Positions 60,101 through 64,000 of a stretch of 64,000 nt of DNA are shown here, in pieces; position 1 is the stretch's first letter; each line of letters starts with the position of its first letter. The stretch is from Macropodus opercularis. Its lineage: Eukaryota > Chordata > Actinopteri > Anabantiformes > Osphronemidae. The stretch covers positions 5,711,501 through 5,775,500 of the forward strand of contig CM061100.1 in assembly GCA_030770545.1 (NCBI GenBank), written 5' to 3'. The notes beneath the pieces are model-generated. The model had not been told where the DNA came from, made no database searches, and worked only from the letters and a program-made list of their open reading frames with translations. The position numbers and the translations under genes were made by a program.

Positions 60101-63019
60101 CAGACTTGCCTTTAGTGCACGCTGTAGCCAGTGTGAAGACAAGGTTAAGTGAATTTAGATCTATAGAGCATCCACACAGTTAAATACCTGCACAATGGAG
60201 CGTGCGAAAAAGTTATGGTTCTAAAGTTATTTTACTGTTATTATTGTGTCATCATCATCATCATTAACCTACAGTATAATATTATATAATTTATAAATAA
60301 AACCTATAACACTTTAGCAGGTTGGAGTATGAGCCAGATTCAGCTGATTTAATACTGTATATGAAGAGAGGCTCACTTTACTCCCAATGGTTCAAAACAC
60401 ATTAATAACGCATCAGTGTGAAACGCTGCTGCACTGACATGAGTGTCACTGGGAGACATTTGACATGAGAAGCAAATGTGACCTTTGAACCTTTTCCTGT
60501 TAAAGGAGCTCTACGGCTGAAAGGCAGCGTTGTTCTGAACTTTAGACTGGACTTGTACGAACCGGTTTTAAAGTACTGTTACCTTCCTGGTTGTTAAACC
60601 AACGTTGGTGTTATTATTGTAGAAACATGGGGTTAAACCTGCAAAGCTAAAGATAAAACAGCCCATAATGCAGCACACGCTTTAAGCAACAGCCCCACTA
60701 AGTACAGCTGGTACTAGATTGTTGCATTTTAAGAGAACATCTGCTGCTGTGAATAAGTAGATGTGTAACCCAATTTCCAGACCAAAACGTCCTAAATTCA
60801 GACCAGTACCGTACAAATCTCCACGCAATATTTTTACAAGTGGAAAACACTCCTCCGCATTAGACATTTCATTAAACACAAACATTGTGAGTTGTGTAAC
60901 TGAGAAATATCAACATTTGTGGATGTTTATTGGTTGGTGTGTTATGGGGGCATATTGTGGGTGAAGCGCAGCGTCCACACATACAGTGGGTGCACACCGG
61001 CGCACGCACACTATCCAGAGCAAGCCTGACGCTGGTCAGAGCTGCACAGATGGGACATTTTGTATTGCTTAAATACCTCATCGCTAATGTCTGTCCATGC
61101 GTAGCTGTTCTGATATGAATATTCTAGCGGAGCAAAAAATAGTTTAAAAAAAGGCAGAAATTGTTTAACTCAAACCTCCCTAAACTGTTTTAATACGGAA
61201 TCGCAGCAAAGACTGCTCTTTAACCTTGGGTTTGGACCTGAGCCCTTTGATGGGAATCAGGGTACCATACAGCACCATCGCTTTGGGACGCAACCTCCTT
61301 GACCCTTCCGTGTTGTCCCACGGCCCAAGTGTCATGAAGCCAGTGAGTCATTTACATGGTTGGAGGTTGAGTCAGTCACCAAATCTGGAATGTTTTGGAC
61401 TCTGAAAACCGACTACTGATGAACCTCAGATCGTGTTATGGCGATGTACGCTGCAGCTGAACAGCGAATGACTTGGATTCCATTTTAAATTTACTTTCAG
61501 TGAAATTGCAAGACGCAAGTGAAAATCAAATGTAGAGCTAAGAATCAGTAAAGAGTGAAGAAGAAAGCTACTGTATCCATCATTTGGTCTGATACTGTAT
61601 TTGTGCTGTACCTTCGGCCTCTCGTGGGGACCAGTGTCCAGAAGGAACGCACGGCCGCGGGGAAGAGGAGTTGGAGGCATACTGCAGCAAAACTCTCCCT
61701 TCGGCGCATTTATCACACACTGATCCCACTTCTCTAGGAAACCAACAGACAGACACATCAAACAACTTAGATACAGGCCAAACACACAACTCAAACAATT
61801 CTATTATTCTAGAATGATTCCAGCTGTGTGGTGTTTTAGTCCATAAACTAATTATTTTATGTTAAATTACATTTTTGCATGGTATTAAATTAGTAATCAT
61901 TATCAGCTTTATCACGGTTAACACCGGCATCTGCTTGGCAACCAATCTAGCTCATTTCACCTCTCGTAAAAGTGTCCTGAAATTGGCGGAAACCATTCCA
62001 GCGTAATGGAATTATGATGCTGCTCAACCACCTGGGGTGCCATTGGCACGGGAGGAGGTTTGGCAGAGGGTTGCCAGGTCTGGTAGATCAGGTCCAGGTA
62101 GCAGTGCATCCTAGCCACCTGGTTGAGCGTAAAGGAGTCTGTACAGGCATCATCTGGAGGAGAAAGAGGTTTTCGCTCAGTTTGGGCACACACACTCAAC
62201 ACATTCCAAGGTGGTTCACATATGGAGGCTCCATCTCACCTGAGTAACTCATGTAGTTATTAAATGGTGTTTTCGTGAAATGACGACAGCCACAGGTTTC
62301 ATTCCCTGGTTCGGGATCGTGGCAGCCTTTGTATTTGGGGGAGGGGTTGGTGTCAGCACACAGGTCCCCAGTCTCCATTGAGGGCTCAGTCTCCAAACAT
62401 GCATCATTGCACGATTCGATCTCTGATATACCTCGAAACACATGGTAAAGCCCGAGACTGTGACCGATCTCATGGACCATCGTGTCCGTATGACCGAACA
62501 TACCATAAAATGAAGGGTTCAGCACAATTCCACCTGTGAAAACACGGAGAAAGAGGGCGTGAATGCACATGTAGTAAACACTGCAAATACTCAAATGTGC
62601 ACACAAAGCACAAGGCTGTTCTTAGAGCAACGTAAAGTAATTGTTGAACTGGAGTAAGATTCAGATGATACATTATTCATGGGCCTCCTCTGCTTCATTA
62701 ACACCATCTCCCCTGTAGGGACAGTGATGAAGACAGAAACTGCTTGGGGCTTGAACTTTAATTACTCAAAATCAACAATCTGCCAAAGAAAAGATATGTG
62801 CATACACTTAAGAGTGTGCATATTGTGCGTGTGAATGCATGCATTTATGTAAGTGTCTTTATTTGTCTTCTACCCAAATGCGTGAGGGCCTCTTTGTCCC
62901 AGGGCCAAGTAGCAACGCCTGCCAGATCTTCATCAGACGAATTGGCAAAGAAGACGTTCAGGTGAGTTGAGCCATCCAAATGCAGAATCTCTTTCAGCTC
63001 TTTCATATCCAAATAGGCT
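18048..63019 (-). CDS. pappa: Pappalysin-1 (pregnancy-associated plasma protein A), 20 exons, 5' end missing
   Basis: A secreted metzincin metalloprotease (family M43B) that cleaves IGFBP-4/-5 to release IGF. The 20 exons sum to 3433 nt and give 1143 residues, with every phase compatible and no internal stop. In the numbering of this partial protein: zinc site HEIGHSLGLYH at 69-79, Met-turn Met143, a CGDG...CDDMN...GDGC region at ~454-485, SCR1-5 at ~714-1075, LNR3 at ~1075-1101 and tail to 1143. PAPPA rather than PAPPA2 is supported by HVFRGISEIESC, MGDNYCDAVNNRAFCNYDGG and PFPMSCDL. The human gene has two large or leader exons before this point, so the upstream exons should lie beyond base 64000. 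The gene is convergent with astn2. Confidence 0.95.
18153..24247 (-). other. pappa intron, 6.1 kb
   Basis: No supported exon. A fish-repeat-like piece lies at 21484-21700. Several open frames on both strands (for example + 18762-19256 and - 21126-21593) have low-complexity or non-protein-like composition. Confidence 0.85.
21484..21700 (+). repeat. Possible teleost interspersed repeat fragment
   Basis: 'caaagtttatttatggtgca' and a later 'gggggagaattccagagtgt' resemble a fish repeat that begins 'aagtttatttatatagcac'. Similarity is partial and from memory, so the borders are approximate. Confidence 0.35.
24248..24346 (-). CDS. pappa: pappa exon 19: LNR3 module
   Basis: 33 codons, phase 0 at both ends. 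The acceptor is gatgtag|ccgttc and the donor aagaag|gttggt. It encodes PFMGDNYCDAVNNRAFCNYD, then GGDCCQSTVKTKK. The Lin12/Notch repeat has the calcium-binding Asp/Asn pattern (D..C....N...C..DGGDC). In mammalian PAPPA, LNR3 is needed for IGFBP-4 cleavage. Confidence 0.97.
24347..24752 (-). other. pappa intron, 406 bp
   Basis: Bounded by tgtgag|gtaagg and tgtag|ccg. Nothing else is seen in it. Confidence 0.9.
24753..24824 (-). CDS. pappa: pappa exon 18: end of SCR5
   Basis: 24 codons, phase 0-0, between ttttacag and gtaagg. It encodes SIVCTMGLKWYPHPELLHCI, then KGCE, carrying the last two SCR5 cysteines and the first Cys of LNR3. Confidence 0.97.
24825..27480 (-). other. pappa intron, 2.7 kb
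   Basis: It includes a pyrimidine-rich tract (about 25855-25925, CT repeats then T). At 25841-25854 a short word 'tgatgatgtcatc' echoes the SCR1 exon end, but it is too short to interpret. No exon is supported. Confidence 0.85.
27481..27596 (-). CDS. pappa: pappa exon 17: middle of SCR5
   Basis: The acceptor is gcacatag|gtgagg and the donor gtcaag|gtgcct. It encodes EECELTCRESNNDVVILPGN, then MTAESVLKEHWRNPQKVK. Entry is in phase 1 and exit in phase 0. Two N-glycosylation sequons are possible (Asn-Met-Thr is clear). Confidence 0.95.
27597..27789 (-). other. pappa intron, 193 bp
   Basis: The donor is the weak-looking atag|gtctgt. No other feature is seen. Confidence 0.85.
27790..27937 (-). 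CDS. pappa: pappa exon 16: end of SCR4, start of SCR5
   Basis: The acceptor is ttttcag|ggagcg; exit is in phase 1. It encodes GAGSNVIRCRKDGNWTGSFR, then LC, followed by the SCR5 start GQCSLPQNL and SCKRGHGIG. It aligns with human GSNVIHCRKDG...GQCSVP. Confidence 0.95.
27938..28514 (-). other. pappa intron, 577 bp
   Basis: Bounded by catacg|gtgagg and ttttcag. Short CA/CG-rich stretch at about 27975-27990. No additional exon. Confidence 0.88.
28515..28719 (-). CDS. pappa: pappa exon 15: SCR3 end and most of SCR4
   Basis: The acceptor is ctctccag|gcgtgc and the strong donor acg|gtgagg. It begins R-RAFKRQCTEDGSWLEGAC (end of SCR3), then EPVTCDAPPPIFHG, and continues into SCR4. After the third SCR4 cysteine it carries a small-residue run (SDAAGNTAIAATGGSAHT) that is longer than the human equivalent. 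Entry needs one base to finish a codon, which fixes the previous donor. Confidence 0.93.
28720..28798 (-). other. pappa: pappa intron, 79 bp, likely GC-AG type
   Basis: The minus-strand intron starts aagag|gcaaag and ends ctctccag|g. A good branch-point-like 'ctaac' lies ~24 nt before the AG. No GT donor exists at a position that keeps the family alignment. The only phase-compatible GT (cactt|gtcgat) is a poor donor and would leave a 58-bp intron. Confidence 0.7.
28799..29000 (-). CDS. pappa: pappa exon 14: SCR2 end and SCR3
   Basis: The acceptor is gacctcag|gtacaa. It encodes TNNTLTCLEDGLWSFPEALC (end of SCR2), then ELRCPAPPPVPNAV and CKYKCKPGYHVTNKPKR. Exit is in phase 2 at a probable GC donor. 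The KPKR-RAFKR stretch across the junction is the basic cluster of SCR3, the region linked to heparan-sulfate binding in PAPPA. Confidence 0.93.
29001..29094 (-). other. pappa intron, 94 bp
   Basis: Short intron, gtgg|gtgagc to gacctcag. Confidence 0.9.
29095..29278 (-). CDS. pappa: pappa exon 13: SCR1 end and SCR2
   Basis: The acceptor is gattttccag|tcggac and the donor gtgg|gtgagc. It encodes SDSSVTITCANGKWNKQVSC (end of SCR1), then EPVDCGLPDKYHVHPAHF and PEGTTYGKKSTFQC. SCR2 has only four cysteines, whereas the other four SCRs here have six; the two accessory positions read Phe (NF-P) and Ser (KKS). Confidence 0.96.
29938..30045 (+). repeat. Fragment of teleost interspersed repeat (middle part)
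   Basis: 'gaggaaactgtagaacccaa', 'acatggagagaacatgcaga' and 'ggagtcaaacccagcac' match the fish repeat segment 'ggaggaaactggagaaccc...gggagaacatgcaaactcc...gaacccaggac'. It appears to be the middle of the repeat whose other ends lie at 57961-58140 and 4360-4420. Confidence 0.6.
30249..30268. repeat. (GT)10 microsatellite
   Basis: Perfect dinucleotide run. Confidence 0.95.
33590..33655 (-). pseudogene. Decayed partial copy of the SCR1 exon (exon 12)
   Basis: Read on minus from 33655, 20 codons align without gaps to exon 12 codons at 34113-34054. 13 of 20 residues are identical, including CTI, NS, V and the block HRDDDII. By hand 43 of 60 bases match, with one mismatch in the last 23. The next codons are Ala and TAG (33590-33592), and the splice donor is lost. 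One SCR cysteine is replaced by Ser. It lies 458 bp beyond the real exon. Confidence 0.7.
33786..33850 (-). pseudogene. Second, weaker relic of the SCR1 exon end, donor retained
   Basis: On minus, ...cgg-g-gacaatgacatcata-agcatccag|gtagat parallels the real exon end ...cgggatgatgacatcatcaagagccag|gtaagc. It keeps a CAG|GTA donor and the D-x-D-I-I pattern but has a one-base insertion and an in-frame stop upstream. It lies between the real exon and the 33590-33655 relic. Confidence 0.5.
34045..34219 (-). CDS. pappa: pappa exon 12: SCR1
   Basis: The acceptor is ccctcatag|ttgtgt and the donor gagccag|gtaagc. It encodes SCVHYSCEAIDCQEP, AELKCSS, FNGDRCTISCNSGYVLQ and HRDDDIIKSQ. The first four SCR1 cysteines are here, and the remaining two come from the next exon. 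Entry is phase 2, exit phase 0. Confidence 0.96.
34220..37197 (-). other. pappa intron, 3.0 kb
   Basis: A purine-rich stretch (+ strand) lies at about 35280-35560. No exon or clear repeat family was recognised. Confidence 0.85.
37198..37411 (-). CDS. pappa: pappa exon 11: central domain
   Basis: The acceptor is ctccacag|gtgatt and the donor ccagag|gtgagg. It encodes DWRLSCRTNPLVIPVSHDLS, then VAFYHTKAIRIMF and VAISGVGLRSFQSFDPITIS, matching human LSCRNNPLIIPVVHDLS and VAISGVALRSF. Enters phase 1, leaves phase 2. Confidence 0.96.
37412..37507 (-). other. pappa intron, 96 bp
   Basis: Short GT-AG intron (cttg|gtgaga to ccacag). Confidence 0.92.
37508..37643 (-). CDS. pappa: pappa exon 10: central domain
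   Basis: The acceptor is catccag|gcccac. It encodes AHFSHPMVAAAVILHLAADG, then TSFIDQTQCNVTVQLVDTKE and VIHSL, matching human YFSQPMVAAAVIVHLVTDG. Contains an Asn-Val-Thr sequon. Phase 0 in, phase 1 out. Confidence 0.96.
37644..37782 (-). other. pappa intron, 139 bp
   Basis: Short GT-AG intron (ctgaag|gtgaga to catccag). Confidence 0.92.
37783..37884 (-). CDS. pappa: pappa exon 9: central domain
   Basis: 34 codons, phase 0-0. The acceptor is atccacag|acatgt. It encodes TCQSKVFDLSDGVSQYAWFP, then CREAHDSTWGYWLK, aligning with human VCRTKVIDLSEGISQHAWYPC. Confidence 0.95.
39012..39187 (-). other. Candidate cryptic or poison exon
   Basis: On minus, the pyrimidine-rich acceptor tttctgccacttcag|ctctgt and near-consensus donor cttgg|gtaagt bracket 176 nt that is open in the frame carried by exon 8. 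176 is not a multiple of 3, so inclusion would shift exon 9 and reach TGA at 37785-37787. No similarity to pappalysin is seen. It may simply be intron. Confidence 0.3.
43279..43301. repeat. (TCTCCG)n hexamer repeat
   Basis: 3.8 perfect copies on the + strand. Confidence 0.9.
44829..44850. repeat. (CA)11 microsatellite
   Basis: Perfect dinucleotide run, preceded by CT-rich sequence. Confidence 0.95.
45400..45500 (+). repeat. Possible perciform-type interspersed repeat fragment
   Basis: 'gtcaggttcaggcacaaaaa', 'gttatggttaaggaaagatt' and 'catggttaaaagaaacc' resemble a fish repeat of the form 'ggtttaggcaacaaaaccacttggttaaggttaggaaaagatcgtggtttgg'. From memory; borders approximate. Confidence 0.45.
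47620..47790 (+). repeat. Possible teleost SINE/LINE-tail repeat copy
   Basis: It starts near 'aagtgttcttgagcaaggca' (compare 'aagtgtccttgagcaaggca') and ends 'ctggataaaagcactgcgaa' (compare 'tggataaaagcgtctgctaaatga'), both common words of one fish repeat type. The middle is diverged. Confidence 0.5.
48119..48315 (-). CDS. pappa: pappa exon 8: central domain
   Basis: The acceptor is cacctacag|aggagc and the donor actaag|gtaagg. It encodes EEPSMCYYYDGDGVCEDFER, then ETGVRDCGLYTPSGYLDQWA and SHEEKPYC, matching human EPSRCYFHDGDGVCEEFE and DCGVYTPQGFLDQWA. Phase 1 in, phase 0 out. Confidence 0.97.
48316..50476 (-). other. pappa intron, 2.2 kb
   Basis: Purine-rich on + at about 48480-49200 (A/G-rich, reading as pyrimidine-rich on the gene strand). 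Nothing gene-like. Confidence 0.87.
50477..50568 (-). CDS. pappa: pappa exon 7: Cys-rich CDDMN segment
   Basis: The acceptor is gctatcttag|ttccaa and the donor gttg|gtaagt. It encodes SKGEECDDMNSMNGDGCSSQ, then CKKESFFNCV. The CDDMN...GDGCS..C pattern is like DUF4215/Myxococcus-type cysteine-rich repeats and matches human QCDDMNKINGDGCSLFC. Confidence 0.96.
50569..50665 (-). other. pappa intron, 97 bp
   Basis: Short GT-AG intron (caaag|gtaacc to atcttag). Confidence 0.92.
50666..50794 (-). CDS. pappa: pappa exon 6: central domain
   Basis: The acceptor is tctgttcag|ggacgt. It encodes DVVPHVRYTYQVQTISGRGE, then SEPSPPLLHELGSPYCGDGR, matching human VYQYWVITISGTEESEPSP and GYCGDGIIQ. Fibronectin-III-like edge followed by the CGDG start of the cysteine-rich segment. 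Phase 2 in and out. Confidence 0.96.
53860..54150 (+). mobile_element. Tc1/mariner transposase remnant (central part)
   Basis: Frame-broken translation matches fish Tc1 transposase: the 'RHGGGAVMVWGSVTGDTVGE' region, LDQHGH, then in another frame RPSFVFQQDNEPKHISRLC and EESDGV. The QQDN catalytic motif is present, but the frame breaks at least twice and the C-terminal DDE part is missing. It looks like the same transposase clade as the 5440-5790 remnant and is also on the + strand. Confidence 0.85.
54186..54203. repeat. Poly-G run (18 G)
   Basis: Uninterrupted G run just after the Tc1 remnant; a further GGGGG-type block precedes it after TT. Length may be affected by sequencing error. Confidence 0.9.
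56054..56555 (-). CDS. pappa: pappa exon 5: large central exon
   Basis: 502 nt, acceptor accccgcag|gccccc, donor ggacag|gtgagt. It encodes PPDVEQACEPSVRTWSPNAG, then CMLQLEFTYPLVPDSLTVWV, GNNISLGPSNVFCDTPLTL, EEVYGVQFFTMEQHLEIDAT and RRYTD. These align with human EQPCKSSVRTWSPN, LEFLYPLVPESLTIWVTF and NISLGPQNVFCD. Phase 1 in, phase 2 out. Confidence 0.97.
56556..61611 (-). other. pappa intron, 5.1 kb
   Basis: Includes a fish repeat (57961-58140) and the longest unexplained open frame of the window (+ 58355-58948, 197 codons, not gene-like). A short (TCA)n occurs at about 60248-60262. Confidence 0.86.
57961..58140 (+). repeat. Teleost interspersed repeat (5' part)
   Basis: Long stretch close to a very common fish repeat. 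Diagnostic words are 'ggagcctatcccagctggct', 'atgggcgagaggcagggtac', 'accctggactgatcgccagt', 'ccatcacagggccacacata' and 'cacacctacgggcaattta'. The family label (LINE tail versus SINE-like) is left open. Confidence 0.8.
61612..61733 (-). CDS. pappa: pappa exon 4
   Basis: The acceptor is tttcctag|agaagt and the donor gaag|gtacag. It encodes EVGSVCDKCAEGRVLLQYAS, then NSSSPRPCVPSGHWSPREAE, matching human CHLCLEGRILVQYASNASSP and GHWSPREAEG. Phase 2 in, phase 1 out. Confidence 0.97.
61734..61960 (-). other. pappa intron, 227 bp
   Basis: GT-AG intron (gagag|gtgaaa to tttcctag), AT-rich, nothing else seen. Confidence 0.92.
61961..62153 (-). CDS. pappa: pappa exon 3: end of catalytic domain
   Basis: The acceptor is tcctccag|atgatg. 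It encodes DDACTDSFTLNQVARMHCYL, then DLIYQTWQPSAKPPPVPMAP and ITLEWFPPISGHFYER. It directly follows the Met-turn and contains the conserved RMHCYLDL helix of pappalysins. Phase 1 in, phase 2 out. Confidence 0.97.
62154..62239 (-). other. pappa intron, 86 bp
   Basis: Short GT-AG intron (ctcag|gtgaga to tcctccag). Reading through it is open for several codons but lacks family similarity. Confidence 0.92.
62240..62533 (-). CDS. pappa: pappa exon 2 in window: zinc site and Met-turn
   Basis: The acceptor is gttttcacag|gtggaa and the donor ctcag|gtgaga. It encodes GIVLNPSFYGMFGHTDTMV, then HEIGHSLGLYHVFRGISEIE and FNNYMSYS. The zinc ligands are the three His of HEIGHSLGLYH (62442-62474), with the catalytic Glu in position 2. 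The metzincin Met-turn is the Met of NNYMSYS. All catalytic residues are intact, so the protease should be active. Confidence 0.98.
62442..62474 (-). other. pappa: Metzincin zinc-binding motif codons
   Basis: Eleven codons for HEIGHSLGLYH, fitting HExxHxxGxxH exactly. Confidence 0.98.
62534..62873 (-). other. pappa intron, 340 bp
   Basis: Bounded by catttgg|gtagaa and gttttcacag. No other feature. Confidence 0.92.
62874..63019 (-). CDS. pappa: pappa exon 1 in window: catalytic domain, upstream of zinc site
   Basis: The acceptor is gtactttccag|agccta and the donor catttgg|gtagaa. It encodes YLDMKELKEILHLDGSTHLN, then VFFANSSDEDLAGVATWPWD and KEALTHLG, matching human THLNIFFAKSSEEELAGVATWPWDKEAL. 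It enters with one base finishing a codon from the next exon to the right, which is outside the window. Confidence 0.96.
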
Positions 63020-64000
63020 CTGGAAAGTACAAAATAAGAGAAAAAGCGTGTTCCACATTATGTTAATACTTCCACAATGAGGAGAGTCTCTTGCTATTGA
63101 ATGCAGATTTCACCAAGGCACCAAGTTTTACAAATAACAACAGTGTCCCTAGCCAAAAAGAGGCTTATGTGGAGTTATTGTTCAGGAAAACAGAGTTGAA
63201 AATTGGTTCCCCGTTGAATTAAAGCATTTCTTTAAAAAGTGTTGGCAATTGCAATGGCCCTTAAACCAACAGATTTAGGTTGAAAGATAATAATTGAACC
63301 TATAAGACTGAAACCAGTTTAGCCCAAATAAATAAGGACTTAATATACCTCCTCCTTGCTATGGCTAAGAGTGCCTGAAGAGTATTTTCCTCTAGCAGAC
63401 AAGAATCAAGGTTTGAGTGTGCTACAAATTATTGTGTACTATCAAATCACTGGCTCATCTGCTCAGCCGTGGCCCAGGCTGCAGTGAAATATGTGCGCAA
63501 AGAACTTACAGTAAGTAGCAGTCGTATCAGACGAGTATCGCTTTTGACCGAAAACATGACTTCATCCCATTGTGTTTACTGTAGTCCTGTAATGGGAGGA
63601 CTATTATAGACTATGCCCTCTGTGATATGTAGGAACAAGCAGTACAGTACCCCAGATATGTGTCCAACTATGGGCGTATAGTGTGGAGACACTCTAAGCC
63701 AAGCCACAGTGTTTTTCTGTGCATGATTATGTTGGATGTTTTGTTTTGGAAGGCGGTGAATCATGTCGTTTTTTCCATCATTGTTTTCTGTTTTTCGACT
63801 ATTCCCTTCAGTGGAAAGAGACGTCATTACAAGTCACTTAAGTAACTAATAGGTGCTTGGCGGGAATATACCCACTCAAATTGTGAGAGTCAAAATAATC
63901 TGGGAATGTTGGATATGTTAATATTGACATTGCTAAATGTCTTACGTGCTCTTTGGCTTTGAAATGGCCTTTTTTATGTTACTCCTGAGTGAAATAAACA
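63020..64000 (-). other. pappa intron (partial, runs off right edge)
   Basis: No upstream pappa exon is visible here. Open frames at 63576-63845 on both strands show no pappalysin similarity. Confidence 0.85.

Noticed and set aside
62196..62239. Read-through of the pappa exon into intron after the Met-turn (GEMEPPYV...)
   Set aside because: The donor ctcag|gtgaga is strong and the next exon joins exactly to the expected DDACTDSF sequence, so the extension is intron.
6009..63019. pappa2/astn1 as the identity of the pair
   Set aside because: The zinc-site region, LNR3 and C-terminal tail follow PAPPA rather than PAPPA2. The astrotactin call then follows by linkage, with some remaining doubt between astn1 and astn2.
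1..64000. CRISPR arrays, prokaryotic operons, phage or viral genes
   Set aside because: No regularly spaced repeats, no tightly packed genes and no virus-like protein was recognised; the architecture is ordinary vertebrate chromosome.

Overview
This is a teleost fish (vertebrate nuclear) window, probably percomorph-like, although the species cannot be read from it. The evidence is spliced exons with GT-AG borders, several very short introns (79-97 bp) beside introns of 2-10 kb, CA/GT microsatellites, Tc1/mariner remnants and repeat tails common in fish genomes. There is no operon, CRISPR array, rRNA or convincing tRNA.

Two genes converge tail to tail. On the + strand, 6009-9104 holds the last three coding exons of an astrotactin: the end of the FNIII domain and the annexin-like C-terminal domain. 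Bases 1-6008 are intron of this gene. On the - strand, 18048-63019 holds 20 consecutive coding exons of a pappalysin-1 gene (pappa, called pappaa in some fish). They encode 1143 residues through the natural stop. The exons carry the HEIGHSLGLYH zinc site and Met-turn, the central cysteine-containing region, five sushi/SCR modules, LNR3 and the C-terminal tail. The 5' exons (signal peptide, prodomain, laminin-G-like region, LNR1/2) lie beyond base 64000. All 20 exon phases fit together without a frameshift or stop. I call pappa rather than pappa2 because the zinc-site, LNR3 and tail sequences are of the PAPPA type. I call astn2 rather than astn1 mainly because PAPPA-ASTN2 is the convergent vertebrate pair (PAPPA2-ASTN1 is the paralogous pair).

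Layout: 1-6008 astrotactin intron with a degenerate LINE piece and a Tc1 remnant; 6009-9104 astrotactin 3' exons; 9105 to about 11.6 kb probable astrotactin 3' UTR; about 11.6-12.7 kb gap; about 12.7-18.05 kb probable pappa 3' UTR; 18.05-63.02 kb pappa exons and introns; 63.02-64 kb pappa intron.

Functionally the genes are unrelated. Pappalysin-1 is a secreted metalloprotease that cleaves IGF-binding proteins to release IGF. Astrotactins are neuronal membrane proteins involved in glial-guided migration and protein trafficking.

The best non-routine observations are: (1) decayed partial copies of the SCR1 exon in the intron just downstream of it; (2) loss of one pair of cysteines in SCR2 only; (3) a likely GC-AG intron inside SCR3; (4) a well-spliced-looking 176-nt cryptic exon that would be a poison exon. 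I found no novel multi-gene system.
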